From: Echria macrotheca
Lineage: Eukaryota; Ascomycota; Sordariomycetes; Sordariales; Schizotheciaceae
Length of the DNA: 64,000 nucleotides
Assembly: GCA_030411725.1 (NCBI GenBank)
Contig: MU839838.1
Location: 682,001-746,000, forward strand
Direction of reading: 5' to 3'
In this document: in pieces, positions 1-9,026 of the stretch
How positions within the stretch are numbered: the stretch's first letter is position 1
Layout of the letters: every line of letters starts with the position of its first letter
Notes under the pieces: model-generated
The model's input: the letters and a program-made list of their open reading frames with translations, nothing else
The model's database searches: none
Told to the model about the DNA's origin: nothing
Made by a program: the position numbers and the translations under genes

Positions 1-261
1 AACGACGAGGCCTCGAGCTCGGTGAAGCCGGTCTTGCTCTGGGAGAGCTCGTCCATGACCGGGGTTTTGGCGGCAGCGATGGCGTCTCCATTCTTGGGCG
101 ATTCCTCGGACGGGATACCCCAGCCGTCAATCACGACTGTGCGAGCGAACGAGCATCATAATCAGCCATCCCAGCTCCAGGTATACCAAGATGTAGCAGG
201 CAGTCAAAACGACGTCGGGACGGCGGGACGTACTCAGGCAAGCCTTGTGATCGGGCGCCAT
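1..261 (-). CDS. 2,3-bisphosphoglycerate-independent phosphoglycerate mutase, 5' end (partial)
   Basis: Glycolytic and gluconeogenic enzyme interconverting 3- and 2-phosphoglycerate in the cytosol. Two exons are visible on the minus strand: exon 1 at 261-234 (MAPDHKACL plus one base) and exon 2 from 136 off the left edge. The intron at 233-137 (97 nt) starts GTACGT and ends CACAG. The spliced start reads ACLIVIDGWGIP, then EESPKNGDAIAAAKTPVMDE. The VIDGWG motif carries the aspartate that binds metal in the alkaline-phosphatase-superfamily (cofactor-independent) mutases, so this is not the cofactor-dependent type. About 73 residues of a roughly 520-residue enzyme are present; the rest, with the catalytic serine, lies outside the window. 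The gene diverges from med9. Confidence 0.9.
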
Positions 262-751
262 GGTGTTGTTGGGAGAATGGCGGGGTAGTTTCGCTGGTTG
301 GGAAGACAACAAACTTCAGTCTTGGTCTGAGCTGACTACGGGTCTATGGTTGTCAGGAACAGCAATTGCTAGGATAAAGGCAGGACAGAGGAATTCCGGC
401 GAGTTAAGAGGAACACCGGGGATGCGGGATAAAAAAGGCACAGTCGCTATTCGGAGCTCCCGCGTCGGTGAGGTTTTTGATGGCGGGGTTTTCAGCTGGA
501 CGTCCACGACGTAACCCCCACCTTGACGTCAAAAGGAGCTTGCGGTACCGGGGGCAGGCACACCCCTGTCAACTAGAGTACCGTAATCCTGACGCTCTTT
601 CTCGTCGCGACTTGCGACGGAGAACTCGATTCCCACGCGACACCATTGAACCGCTTCCCACCAAATCTCAGAGCCATTTCCTCGAACAGATCCTAAACCA
701 ATCTACCGAGACACTCCCCGACCAATACGATCTACAAAAAAGAAGAAAAAC
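262..751. promoter_or_regulatory. Divergent promoter region iPGM / med9 with a CRE palindrome
   Basis: A 490-bp non-coding spacer between two divergently transcribed genes. A perfect CRE/ATF palindrome, TGACGTCA, lies at 524-531, about 220 bp upstream of the med9 start and about 260 bp from the mutase start. CREB/ATF-type bZIP factors are known to bind this sequence; that it regulates either gene here is inference. Open frames in the spacer look like chance. Confidence 0.5.
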
Positions 752-1234
752 ATGACAACCCAACCCCTCCCCGACGGCCTCTCCCCCGACGCAATCGACA
801 CCCTCACCGAGCTAACCACCATCCTCGCCAAGCTGCGCGCCGCCCAAGCAGCAGCATCAGCAACCTCAACCAACCACGCCTCCTCCCTCCTCGGCCAGCT
901 CGGCGCGACACCGGCCCCCGCCCCCGGCGCGGTAACCGGCACGACCCCGCTGCCCAGCGGCGCGCCCAACACCAACGCCACAACCCTGACGATCAAGGAG
1001 CTTCCCGCCGCGACGGACAACCTCAAGCACAAGCTCCAGCGGGCGCGGGCGGCGGTCAAGAAGCTCGAGGACGTGGGCCGGGGGTTCGAGCAGCAGCAGG
1101 ACGAGATTCGGGAGCTCGAGGCGCGCCAGGCGCAGCAGCTCGCCATGCTGGAAAGGATACGGCTGGCGGGCGTCCAGTTCACGGCGGGCGAGCAGGGCAA
1201 GGTGGAGGACGAGGGGGAGCGCATGGTGGAATGA
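752..1234 (+). CDS. med9: Mediator of RNA polymerase II transcription subunit 9 (Med9/Cse2)
   Basis: Predicted 160-residue subunit of the Mediator middle module, acting in the nucleus as a bridge between activators and RNA polymerase II. Single exon; the ATG at 752 follows an A-rich leader. The N-terminal third holds an amphipathic helix (LSPDAIDTLTELTTILAKLR), then a low-complexity Ala/Thr/Pro linker (about 35-75). The C-terminal half is the conserved helical hairpin: TLTIKELPAATDNLKHKLQ, then RAAVKKLEDVGRGFEQQQDE, then IRELEARQAQQLAMLERIR. This pattern of order and length matches fungal Med9. The identification rests on family-wide pattern; no enzymatic motif exists to check. Confidence 0.85.
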   Translation: MTTQPLPDGLSPDAIDTLTELTTILAKLRAAQAAASATSTNHASSLLGQLGATPAPAPGAVTGTTPLPSGAPNTNATTLTIKELPAATDNLKHKLQRARAAVKKLEDVGRGFEQQQDEIRELEARQAQQLAMLERIRLAGVQFTAGEQGKVEDEGERMVE

Positions 1235-2290
1235 ATTGCGACGACCACGACGACGACGGACGGCTGGCTGCGTGCCGGTGATTTATTATACCCATCTTCG
1301 ACATGAGGAAATTTGCGCCGTCACCACCACCACACCACGCCACTCGCGACGGGTGATTCTTGGACCTTTTTCTAGTCATCCAGGACCGCTGGTTGCCGAC
1401 CTGCATTATCCGAATCTATCGGGCCGTGCGAACCGGTGATCTTTTATCGCCCGTCCTATGACGACTTTTCAACCAGACCCAACACCCAATTGACCAGCCT
1501 TCCAAAAGGATTGCCAGAATTCCAAGGTCAGCATCTAAGAACCCTAACTGCGGATATATGCCAGCACGATCCAAGGCCCAGGATCGTGACTCCGCCCCGG
1601 AATGCGTGGGATAGGCTCGAGAGCTTGAAAGGAAAGCCCTATTGGATGGCGACGCGACATCGCTCCTCCTGTGATGCTTTGAAAGCTTTGGGGTAAATGC
1701 ATGCTTCGCATGGAGAAGACGAAGACTCGGGGACTCAACTGACTGGCAATTTGGTTTCCACGTCATAATACTAAAGCTTGTCTGGAGGACAACGCGAATC
1801 TGTCAAGTCACAGACCCAGGAAAGGAATTAATTACATCACATAACGCAAGTTGTTGACGGAGTTGATATGCAGGGCCTCGAGGCGGTACCGACGAGATAC
1901 TTGGAGGACAGGGTTTTTCACTTCTGCAGTGAGGTCTTAGACTTCTAGTTCAGTAAATCAAGCAGTCCAAGACCTATATTGGACACAAGTCATGGTCCAA
2001 AATCGCTGATTCAACCGAGCTCCTAAACTAGATAATATTATAACGGTAATAACCCCTCGGGTCATTGCAATACAGCGCTGTGTGAGTGCACTCGGCTGAA
2101 CCTGATGCCCGTGATCGGCCTTGGTTCCTCACAGAACATAACCCGACTACCAGCATCTACCTCGCCTTCATCTCCGATAGATAAATACAAACCACCGCCG
2201 GGCTCAGATGGGGATCCACCTGGCTACAGAGTTCCTTGTCTTAGATATATCCATCATATCAGGAACCGCCGGGAGAAACCTGGGCCCATA
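1235..2290. other. Intergenic region between med9 and the TBCC gene
   Basis: About 1.06 kb without a supportable gene, between the convergent 3' ends of med9 and the tubulin cofactor C gene. It contains the first copy of a dispersed repeat (1452-1594). The 116-codon minus-strand frame over that repeat has no recognisable domain and is treated as repeat remnant. From about 1780 to 2100 the sequence is more AT-rich. Confidence 0.6.
1452..1594. repeat. Degenerate dispersed repeat, copy A
   Basis: This stretch aligns over about 140 bp with 29250-29388 elsewhere in the window. The shared core begins CCTTCCAAAAGGATTGCCAG and continues through AGAACCCTAACTG and GGATATATGCCAGCACGA to a GTGACTCC end. 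Many differences in the core are C/T transitions. On the minus strand both copies can be read as a similar peptide (RAGIYPQLGF, then ILAILLEGW), which suggests decay from a coding or transposon sequence. I do not recognise the family. Confidence 0.7.
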
Positions 2291-3439
2291 TTAGCCCTCC
2301 GTCGGCTCAACACCCATCTTCTTCAGGATATCTTCAACCGCCTCATGAGGCTCTCCCTGAAGCGTCTTGTTCCAAGCCTCGGCCCCGAGGCGCTCTTCTT
2401 CCGGTAGAATGCTCCAGTTGGGTGAGTGATCGGCCTTCAGCCACTTGAAGTCGTCAACTTGATCCCACTGGTTGACTTCCTTCTCATGCTTTTCGCTGAG
2501 CTATCACGCTTGATTAGCATCTGAACAGAAAATCATTGCTCGCCACTTACATATTTCGCCGGTGCTGGGGCGAACCGCATGCCCTTGGAATCCTCAATAA
2601 TGGGATGACTCAAGCAATGGAGATAGATATCGACATTTTCACACTCATGGATCCGGATCTGTCTCGCAACCACCACCAACTTGCTGTTCCGGACCCCGGT
2701 AATGTGAACCGATCCATCCACTATACCCGACACGATGATGGAGTCCCGAATGTCTTTCAGGACAAGGTTGGCAAACGGAACGCCGCCTCGGACGCGGGTC
2801 CGGACGGATAGGTCCACGATGCATCCTTGGAGATCGGTCACAGTCCCAGATGATGGCGTCAGAGAACCCGGCGGCGGCAATACCACAATCACCTGTCTTC
2901 GGTCGAAGAGATGGACATCGCTACGAGTTGGTGCCGTGCTTTCCTTTGTGGCTCCGTTTCCCTTCTGTGCACCAGTGACAGATGGCGTATTGGAGACACC
3001 GTTTGCCTCGGTGGCCGTAGCTGGAGTAACCTCGAACCGCACGTTCTTGCGCGAATCCGGTTCGGGGGACCGTATTGAGACCGGCCTGAACTTGAAGCGG
3101 GCCTTGGCAGCGTCCTTCTCCCGTTCTGCCTTCACCTGGGCCGTAAGGTCATTGAGAGTTTCCGTACATCTCTTGACCTCATAGGGTGCCAAAAAGTCCT
3201 GCGCGTCGGCCACCGCCTGGGTCAGACGCGAGACGCCACTCAGAACAGCATCCATAGCATCCTGACGGTCGGGGCCTGCAATGCAGGTCCGGATCAGGTC
3301 GATTGTCTCCCTTTGATCTATAGCAGCATGTCAGCACCCTAGGTAGTCTGTTCGGATACGAAGAGCACGTACGGGCTACTTCGGTGTGAAAGATGCCCTC
3401 GAACCGCTCCTTCGCCACTTGGTTTGAGACTGGCTCCAT
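2291..3439 (-). CDS. Tubulin-specific chaperone C (tubulin-folding cofactor C)
   Basis: Predicted 347-residue cofactor that acts with cofactors D and E to release native alpha/beta-tubulin dimers, stimulating GTP hydrolysis by beta-tubulin. Three exons: 3439-3373, 3317-2551 and 2500-2291, with introns of 55 and 50 nt (GTACGT..CTATAG and GTAAGT..GATAG). The start at 3439 (MEPVSNQVAKERFEGIFHTE) gives the expected N-terminal helical domain; an in-frame upstream ATG at 3484 is possible. A charged linker (about 90-165) precedes the C-CAP/cofactor C beta-helix with repeated hydrophobic strands (GCIVDLSVRT, NLVLKDIRDS, SIIVSGIVDGSVHITGVRNS, IRIHECENVDIYLHC). The C terminus, including a Trp-rich KWLKADHSPNWSILPEEE segment, is recovered only by splicing exon 3. 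Confidence 0.92.
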
Positions 3440-4490
3440 GTCGACTCTTGTAGGCCAATGCGGGTCCTCGGATAGCGATGTCAATAGAAGACAGGCTTTT
3501 GCGAGTAGAGTTGAGATGCCGACGATTCCTTGCTTGGTCTGAGGAAAGTTTGCTCTGCTTTCTGCTCGTCACAGACGAGACCTCGAAAGCTTCAGGCAAA
3601 CAGAACAAGAAGGAGAGTCGGGGCAAGAAATATAGAAGAACGAGTTCGATGTGCGGGGCGTTCGTGTGCCTAAGGAAGAGTCGAGTTGCTTGGTTGCTGT
3701 CCACGAATTTTGGACAAGAGGACGAGTGATCGTGAGCAATTTATACCTGCTATTCTCCAGCTGCTCTCATGTGGAAAGAGGTCGTGGAAAACACCAAACC
3801 GTAAATAGCTCCTCCCTCGCGAACCACTGCCGGAGCGCGCCTTACGTTTCAGACGTTGCGCGGCTGCCTGGCCGCGATGTTTCGACAGTTGCAGGTCCGA
3901 TGTATGCACACCAGATGCCTGACAGGAAGGCAAGACCGGATAGTTACAGTGATTCGGCCGGTCAGTTCTGGTCCCGGCCACGGAACCTGCTACAATATGG
4001 ATCTCGACTTTGATGCGTTGATGCGGGGCAGACGCGTCCGCGGGTGGGCAGAGCTGCCCCGCATACTGCTTGGAGCTCCATATGGTGATATTTCTGGATT
4101 AGGATATTTATTTACTACCTCAACATCAACTCACCTTTGTTGCCCAAGCATCTGCAGCAGAATCGACGTACCACACGTTGGCTATTTTCTGAGAACGAAC
4201 CGAAATCAGTGCGCTCAGTGATAAGCTCAACTGAGTCGGGAGATGGAAGATGAGGATACGTGCTTGTTTGTCCCCGGCAGAAGTGCGCAGCCCGAGACCA
4301 CCGATGACTTGTTGGTATTCGTGGACGTGCATTCCAGTCACGGGGATGAACGCCTTCAAGGAGTTTCGTCACCATCGCCTCTCTATCAGTCCCGGCGCAG
4401 ATGGTTTGCGCATACCTCGAACATGGAAAACGGCGTCTTCTGGTAGTTCTTCTGGTAGTACTTTTATTTTTGGAATTATCTTCATAGGGG
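3440..4490. other. Intergenic region between TBCC start and gpi1 end
   Basis: About 1 kb upstream of the TBCC gene and downstream of gpi1. It presumably holds the TBCC promoter and the gpi1 3' UTR. Several open frames of 60-120 codons overlap each other on both strands, and none shows a domain or conserved pattern. Confidence 0.5.
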
Positions 4491-6853
4491 TTAGCTGTTG
4501 CTCCCCCACCCTTTCCCGTGGCCTCTTATCCTCCCCCCATTGCTGGATAGCTTCTTCCCGTTCGCTAGCACCGGTACGATTATCGGGGCTGCCCGCCTCT
4601 TGGGCGATGGCAATGAATTGACCGCGTCCCACATCTCCATAATACCGGCCCTCCGCGCCGGAAGCATGCTGTACTGCAGACTGTACAGATTCTTCCGATT
4701 CAGAGGCGGAACAAATTTGCCCGTCAGAAGGCAAAGCAATACGTGCGGAGAGAGATAATGCTTGCGTATCCGGTGTCCCATCTGGAAATACTGATGGAAC
4801 ATGGCCTTGAAGTTCAACGGGATCGACTAGACATCGGATACATTAGCGGAACCGGCGTGCAACCTGCGTCCACAGCATACCTTCAAGTAGATAACCGAGG
4901 TGGAAGGTAGAGGTTTGGGGGTATCATTAACGCCATGTCTAAAGTCTTGGGTATCTCGAAGTTCAAAACGGACCCCCCCTATTCACTGTGAGCTTCCATC
5001 TCTGAAGTAGCGGAGAACGGACAACAAACCTGGCAGCCTTCTGGGATCCTTGACCCTTAGCATTATGGCAAACAGGGGGAAATGATTAAGGCATGAAAGC
5101 ATTGTATCGAACACCGCTTTGAGGGTTATGATGGCCATTCGAGCGATGGCAAAGTTGAGGTAGAATACCACCACGGTCGGAAGTAGGAAGAACAGAAGAG
5201 TGAACAGTATTGTGCCGACAAGCAGCTGGTCAAGATCGTAGTCGCATGAGTCTATACGGTTCCGGAGAACATTGTGCTTTTTGCCGCGGAACAGGTGGAA
5301 GAGCGAGATTAGTATGTTCAGTTGCCAGTGGTATATCCGTGCCGAGGCAAGATAGAACGAGTAGATATGGATCGTCAAGATCGAAAGCAAGTCGGAGAAT
5401 AGAGCTATTGGCATGCTTGCGCCGGCGAAACTCGAAAAGCCGATGAACCAAATGATGTGCGGCAACACAGGACGGAGCGCTTCGATGCAATCTGACATTT
5501 GTTAGCGACGAGCCGCACAATGGCTCAGAGTAGCTTACTTGACCAATAGTCTATCACCCAGAGGAACAAGTCTCCCAAGAATACCGCCAGCTCGCTGTTC
5601 AGTTTCAGGCCGGCTGGCCAGCCCATCAGCCACGAGATGCTGCTCTGCAACGCCTCAACCGTATACGTGCTGAGCAGATTGCTGATTTCCTCGCCGACCC
5701 AACTGGAATTGTCGATAATGTAGGACCCCAGGGCAATCCCGATAATCACATCGTTAGCCACTAGCCACAGGCTGTTGTAGAACCGTATGTAATCAGGGTG
5801 GCTTGTCGTCACGCTTTCCCAGTCGTTCTTCCGCAGTCGCAAGGTAACGTATTGCATCGGCCAGTAGCAGAATTGCAGGAGGCGTATCTCGACCTGTTGT
5901 GCTGTCGCAGATATGTCTTTCAGCGCGGCATATTTGGGTCGAGCCCGCCACTCCAAGAAGAAGAGGAGCACTTCAGCAGCGACTCGATGAGCCATCAGCC
6001 CCAACACAAAAAGCCTCTGGAAAATCGGCAGGACGTAAATCGTGAACAGGTTCCACATCCATACCACCATCATATCCCGCGCGGTCGTTGCGGACTCGAC
6101 AACTCTCTCGGAAACGCTGAGGCTCCTTTTCGGTCGTGTGCCGATGCGAGACACATTCTTCTGAAGCAACTGCTCGAGCTCCCAGGCCCAGTTGATCTGG
6201 TTCACAATCTTCGCCAGTGCCCTCTCCTTGGCCGAAGGCGCATGCTTGATGACCGAATGCTGCTTAAGCTTCTCGACCAGTTGCCGCTTCTTGGCCTTCA
6301 GGAGATGCTCCTCCTTCTCGTCATCCTCCTCCCCGCTGTCGTTGAAATCCTGCCGGAACCTCCCTTTCTTGTCCCCGAGCGCGAGGGCAATCGGATTTAG
6401 CGAGATGTATTGCATTCGGCCGGGTAGCGGCCGCTCGAACAGAATGATTTGGATGCTCGATGCCCGCGCACAAGTCACGGTGGGTACCCGGCGCCCTTGG
6501 CCTGTCGCAACGCGTATCCATGAGGAATCTATATCGACGGACTCGGGCGTGTTGGACAGCCCTAGGACACGTATCGAGGATTGTCCGCATAGCTCGTAGA
6601 TGCGGTTGAGCGAGTGCGGGGCATTGCGAAGCAGGGTGCCTATCTGGAGCGCGGTTTCGACATTTCGAGGCTACCAATGTGTCAAAACTCCGAAGGCCAC
6701 CTCGGCAGAGAAACAAACCTCGACTTCCTCTAGGATCGCAAGTACAAAGACATCCAAGGCCGAGTTCCTCCAACCCACCACCACTCCTTTTAGGTCTGAT
6801 CGGGGGAGGTCGGTCGGCCAGAACACACGCATCAAGGCATCATGCTCTGGCAT
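4491..6853 (-). CDS. gpi1: GPI1/PIG-Q, subunit of the GPI-N-acetylglucosaminyltransferase complex
   Basis: ER multi-pass subunit of the complex that adds GlcNAc to phosphatidylinositol, the first step of GPI-anchor synthesis. Five exons, 720 residues: 6853-6719, 6670-5539, 5491-5030, 4978-4881, 4826-4491; introns 48, 47, 51 and 54 nt. The N terminus (MRVFWPTDLPRSDLKG, VVVGWRNSALDVFVLAILEE) and the C-terminal HYLSPHVLLCLLTGKFVPPL, NRKNLYSLQYSMLP block are characteristic of the family. Between them lie several hydrophobic segments (WMWNLFTIYVLPIFQRLFVL, IIWFIGFSSFAGASMPIALF, LFTLLFFLLPTVVVFYLNF). Two in-frame starts exist, 6853 and 6832. The second overlaps the stop of the upstream small gene (TGATG). 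The last 35 residues are basic and not conserved-looking. Confidence 0.93.
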
Positions 6854-7311
6854 GACAGCGGCGCGTGGAGGCGCGAGCAGCCGGTCAAAAGGACCCCCGC
6901 CGCCTCAGCTGCTCTCGGGCAGAGATTCCCGACCCTGGGGACCGCGGATGCTGGGTATGGCCTATCAGCACACGACGACCGGGCGGTGGAGGAGGGATGC
7001 AGGCGTACCAGTTTCGCTTCGCGGGTCGCCAAACGTTCCACCGGGATGAAGATCAAGACAAAAACGAGGCTCAGTGCGACGAAGGCCTTCGCGGCGCGAG
7101 ACTGGACGGAGCAAAACAGCGTCAGTACCAGGTCCCACCGACAAACAGCGGGGTCGGGGCAGGCAGGATTGGGGACCCGGGGCACACTCACAACCACGCC
7201 GTAGTCCCAGGCAAAGATGGCAAGCTCACAGAGGCGGGTGACGAGGTCCCATCGAGCAGTAGTGTAGCCAGCTACGAAGATGCCGAGCGTGAGAATGGAG
7301 AAGGGGTGCAT
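6832..7311 (-). CDS. Small two-membrane-segment protein immediately upstream of gpi1
   Basis: Two exons, 7311-7192 and 7101-6832, with a 90-nt intron (GTGAGT..TACTGAC..GTCCAG). The open frame encodes 129 residues. The first 72 or so look like a real protein: two hydrophobic segments (about 2-15 and 46-58) separated by an amphipathic RWDLVTRLCELAIFAWDYG stretch, ending in a basic tail. The last 55 residues are Ser/Pro/Cys-rich and resemble untranslated or intronic sequence, so the true C terminus may be earlier; a GTACGC donor lies just after the second hydrophobic segment. The stop overlaps the internal gpi1 ATG as TGATG. I do not recognise the family. PIG-Y/Eri1, another small two-segment subunit of the same transferase, is a tempting analogy, but I see no clear sequence match. 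Confidence 0.6.
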   Translation of the reverse strand: MHPFSILTLGIFVAGYTTARWDLVTRLCELAIFAWDYGVVVSVPRVPNPACPDPAVCRWDLVLTLFCSVQSRAAKAFVALSLVFVLIFIPVERLATREAKLVRLHPSSTARSSCADRPYPASAVPRVGNLCPRAAEAAGVLLTGCSRLHAPLSCQSMMP

Positions 7312-7978
7312 AGAAGCGCGCGCTGGTCCTCACGAGTCGAGCATGCCGCAAAGGATCGAGCGAGGCCAACACAGAGCCAAAGGAGAAATAAGGACGCACA
7401 ACCCGCGATGTTGTCTCCGTGTCCAGATGTCCCGTGAGGCGTGGAGTCCGTGGCAGCTGTCGGGCGTGCAGACAAATGCAAGTCGCACCCAAATTTGCGA
7501 ATCGACAGCAGCTTGCGGGATGGTGTCTCCCCTGTAATTGCATGTGGGAGCCAATCAGACCAGCCATGTTGCTGTGGTATCCCGGCCCACTTCCCGCAGC
7601 CGGGCTCAACACGGCTGCGTCTGAAGCTTGGCCAATGAGATCTTGTTGGATAGCTCACCGCGAAAGTGAAGTTGTTGAACAATTAGGATGTGAGTTTCCA
7701 TATTTGCAACAGCTCTCATAGAGAGCTCTCATAGAGACGCTTTTCAGACTATACCAGACACTAAGACTCCATGCGCTACAATGCTCTCCGTTAATCATAC
7801 AAAGCCCGACTGAAGTTTATACAAGTTCGTCGTACAATACAAGCCATGTTGCCAATACTTGGGAGTGCTTGTCAGCCCCCGCAAGAACAATGGTCTGGCC
7901 AGAGCAGATATGGTTGAGTCTGCTTCCTTGGTCACCGACGCTGAAGTCTTTGATCAGCAGAAGGCCACCAAGCAGTTT
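7312..7978. other. Intergenic region upstream of the small membrane-protein gene
   Basis: A 667-bp spacer between the 5' end of the small membrane-protein gene and the mdm35 stop. It should include that gene's promoter and the mdm35 3' UTR. The tandem CATAGAGAGCTCT at about 7716-7733 is a short local duplication. No supportable gene is visible. Confidence 0.5.
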
Positions 7979-8406
7979 TCACTTCTTCTTCCCCAGGAAC
8001 GCAGCGTCATTCTCCTTGTTGTCTTCTCGAGCATCTTCGAGAAGCTTGTCTATCCCACGCTCCTTGAGAGCTTTCTACTCAAGTGTTAAGCCAGGGGCCT
8101 TGCGCGGAGGCGGGCTTTCTCTCACCTGTAGGCATTGGTTGTACTCCTTGAACAACGCCGAGCACTCGTTGTTGTCAACAGTGCCGGTCCCACGTAGATA
8201 CTCTGCAGTCCAGTCAGCCTCGTCTCGCCGAGATAGAGAGCGGAGACCAACTCTCGCTGTACCATTTTAAAAAGCAGGTGTCGTATCGCCTAGATAGATC
8301 CGTCAGAATTTCTTCTCGCAACAATCCATTCTGTTCTCCTAACCCCAAGAGACAGACACACTTACTCCTTCACCTCGTTGCACTGCTTGTCCAGTGACTG
8401 CGACAT
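7979..8406 (-). CDS. mdm35: Mdm35/TRIAP1, twin CX9C intermembrane-space protein
   Basis: Predicted 83-residue mitochondrial intermembrane-space protein. In yeast and humans Mdm35/TRIAP1 binds Ups/PRELI-family lipid-transfer proteins and supports phosphatidic acid transport between mitochondrial membranes. Four very small exons: 8406-8366, 8289-8252, 8202-8126 and 8074-7979; introns 76, 49 and 51 nt, each GT..AG. The join gives MSQSLDKQCNEVKERYDTCF, then LKWYSEKYLRGTGTVDNNEC and SALFKEYNQC, with both CX9C pairs intact (Cys9-Cys19 and the pair in the third exon) and the family-typical ALKERGIDKLLEDARED tail. The exons are too short to appear as an obvious ORF. The gene diverges from rrp6. Confidence 0.93.
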
Positions 8407-9026
8407 TCTGAACCTTCTCCTCCCGGGGCCAAGTTGGTTCCTGGCGGTTTCTGCGAAATCCGGAAATTTTGTGCTTCCAGCTCGACCCAAGATCGACTTC
8501 AAGGCGTTGGTGGCGAAGCACGACGAGTCTGAGAGAGCGAGCTGGCCTCCAGCAAGCTCGAGCAGCGACGGGCGGATCAGGAATCCAGGAGCCTTTCCTG
8601 TATTGGCTTCTCCGTGTAAATGTAAGACTACTGCAAACCCTGGCGCTTTTTATAAAATCGCGGCTCAAGCTAATTCGACTCGTAGCATCTGGAGCATCGA
8701 CGGGATTGAACTGTCCACGAGTCTGTCGGGGCAGGCAACTCCACAGACCTGGAGGTCTCGGCGGAGCAGGGATCGTCCTTATCTTATCGGCCGCAAATCA
8801 GATCAAGTCCTGGTACCTACCACGTCCAGCCTGTCACAGGCGGGGTAAAAGTACCGGTACCCCTTGGCGGCGGCGCGAATCCATTGTCGCTTCCGCGCAG
8901 CAACTCAAAGTCAAAAAATCCATTTCTTCTTGCCCTTGCTTTCGAGCGAACCCATTCCAACGGCCGCATCTGAACTCGCCAACCAGGACTTCAACCCATG
9001 AGATCCGATTTCTGTGTTCTTCAAAC
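8407..9026. promoter_or_regulatory. Divergent promoter region mdm35 / rrp6
   Basis: A 620-bp spacer shared by two divergent genes. The rrp6 reading frame stays open upstream into this spacer, but without family resemblance, so it is treated as leader and promoter. No individual site could be assigned. Confidence 0.45.

Noticed and set aside
5798..6400. 200-codon open frame on the plus strand
   Set aside because: It is antisense to the gpi1 second exon and has no domain of its own.
8469..9026. Upstream extension of the rrp6 frame by 186 codons
   Set aside because: The Rrp6 family begins near the ATG at 9027; the extension is Arg/Ser-rich, lacks similarity and occupies the divergent promoter.
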